This document shows, one piece after another, positions 63,854 to 64,000 of a stretch of 64,000 nt of DNA (position 1 is its first letter; each line of letters opens with the position of its first letter). A model generated the notes under the pieces. It made no database searches, was not told the origin of the DNA, and saw nothing but the letters and a program-made list of their open reading frames with translations. The DNA lies in contig NZ_JOMR01000001.1 in the NCBI RefSeq assembly GCF_000711195.1, forward strand, positions 2,044,216 to 2,108,215, written 5' to 3'. The DNA comes from Thiomicrospira pelophila DSM 1534. Lineage in GTDB: Bacteria > Pseudomonadota > Gammaproteobacteria > Thiomicrospirales > Thiomicrospiraceae. A program made the translations under genes and the position numbers.

Positions 63854-64000
63854 GCGAAATTCTAACGCAACTTGATCAACTGCTTGAAACACGTAAAAGC
63901 GAATCAGCTGATAGTTCTTATGTAGCGAGTCTATACGCTAAAGGGCTAGATCAAATATTGAAAAAGCTCGGCGAAGAAGCCATTGAAACTGTGATGGCGG
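63850..64000 (+). CDS. hisE: Phosphoribosyl-ATP pyrophosphatase HisE, cut by window edge
   Basis: ATG at 63850 in an ATGA overlap with hisF; the visible 50 codons (MSEILTQLDQLLETRKSESA and KLGEEAIETVMA) are the start of HisE. No hisI lies between hisF and hisE, so HisI is elsewhere or downstream. Frame is clean in the part seen. Confidence 0.93.
   Translation, partial: MSEILTQLDQLLETRKSESADSSYVASLYAKGLDQILKKLGEEAIETVMA

Noticed and set aside
1..64000. CRISPR array or Cas genes associated with the Tn7-like element
   Set aside because: No array of regularly spaced repeats and no Cas protein motifs are visible; the only regular repeats are the TnsB sites.
1..64000. tRNA or rRNA genes
   Set aside because: I looked through the intergenic gaps and saw no cloverleaf with a GTTCRA-type T arm or rRNA sequence.

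Overview
The window is a stretch of a gammaproteobacterial chromosome. TruD, UbiK, DprA, ComM, the PA2778/PA2779 pair, the rsmB-DUF4390-ntrYX-trkAH string and a full cbb3 oxidase locus (ccoNOQP plus ccoGHIS) all fit that class. A sulfur-oxidising relative of Thiomicrospira/Hydrogenovibrio is my best guess, but the sequence does not prove it.

Layout. 1-12.2 kb: a chemoreceptor cut by the window edge, truD, a lipoprotein, a Tim44-like protein, an iron alcohol dehydrogenase/methyltransferase pair, yjdM, rep, a small-rRNA-type methyltransferase, a bicupin, and an operon containing a lipoprotein with a CdiA-type RNase A domain followed by a CdiI-like candidate immunity gene. 12,870-29,846: a 16,977-bp Tn7-like transposon inserted in comM. 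It has a 5-bp ACCGC duplication, TGTCATTT terminal inverted repeats and TnsB-type sites at both ends. It carries tnsA-tnsB-tnsC-tniQ plus a zinc-ribbon gene at one end, and a tnsE-like gene followed by a SIR2 gene at the other. Its cargo includes an HTH / ImmA-IrrE / PIN operon divergent from an sce7726/Beta_protein pair, a decayed endonuclease I, a YefM antitoxin with a truncated YoeB, an Nmad2 gene with an HExxH partner, and several small unknown genes. 30.7-44.4 kb: ubiK, a phospholipase D-family synthase, a diguanylate cyclase, SPOR protein-argS, topA, the PA2778/PA2779 pair, dprA, def-fmt-rsmB. 44.4-52 kb: DUF4390, NtrY/NtrX-type two-component system, TrkA/TrkH potassium uptake, a methyltransferase. 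52-60.7 kb: the cbb3 cytochrome oxidase structural and assembly genes, all on the minus strand. 61-64 kb: hisB-hisH-hisA-hisF-hisE, where hisH, hisA and hisF carry many one-base homopolymer indels.

Two genome-scale signals stand out. The palindrome CCAGGCCTGG occurs 17 times in the 47 kb of chromosome and never exactly in the 17 kb of transposon. The indels in hisHAF are so concentrated and so uniform in type that they look like a sequence-quality problem rather than gene death.

The most interesting biology is (a) the lipoprotein RNase A-like toxin with its candidate immunity partner, (b) the tnsE-like/SIR2 pair at the far end of the comM transposon, and (c) the divergent five-gene putative defence cluster inside it with a duplicated 15-bp operator-like sequence.
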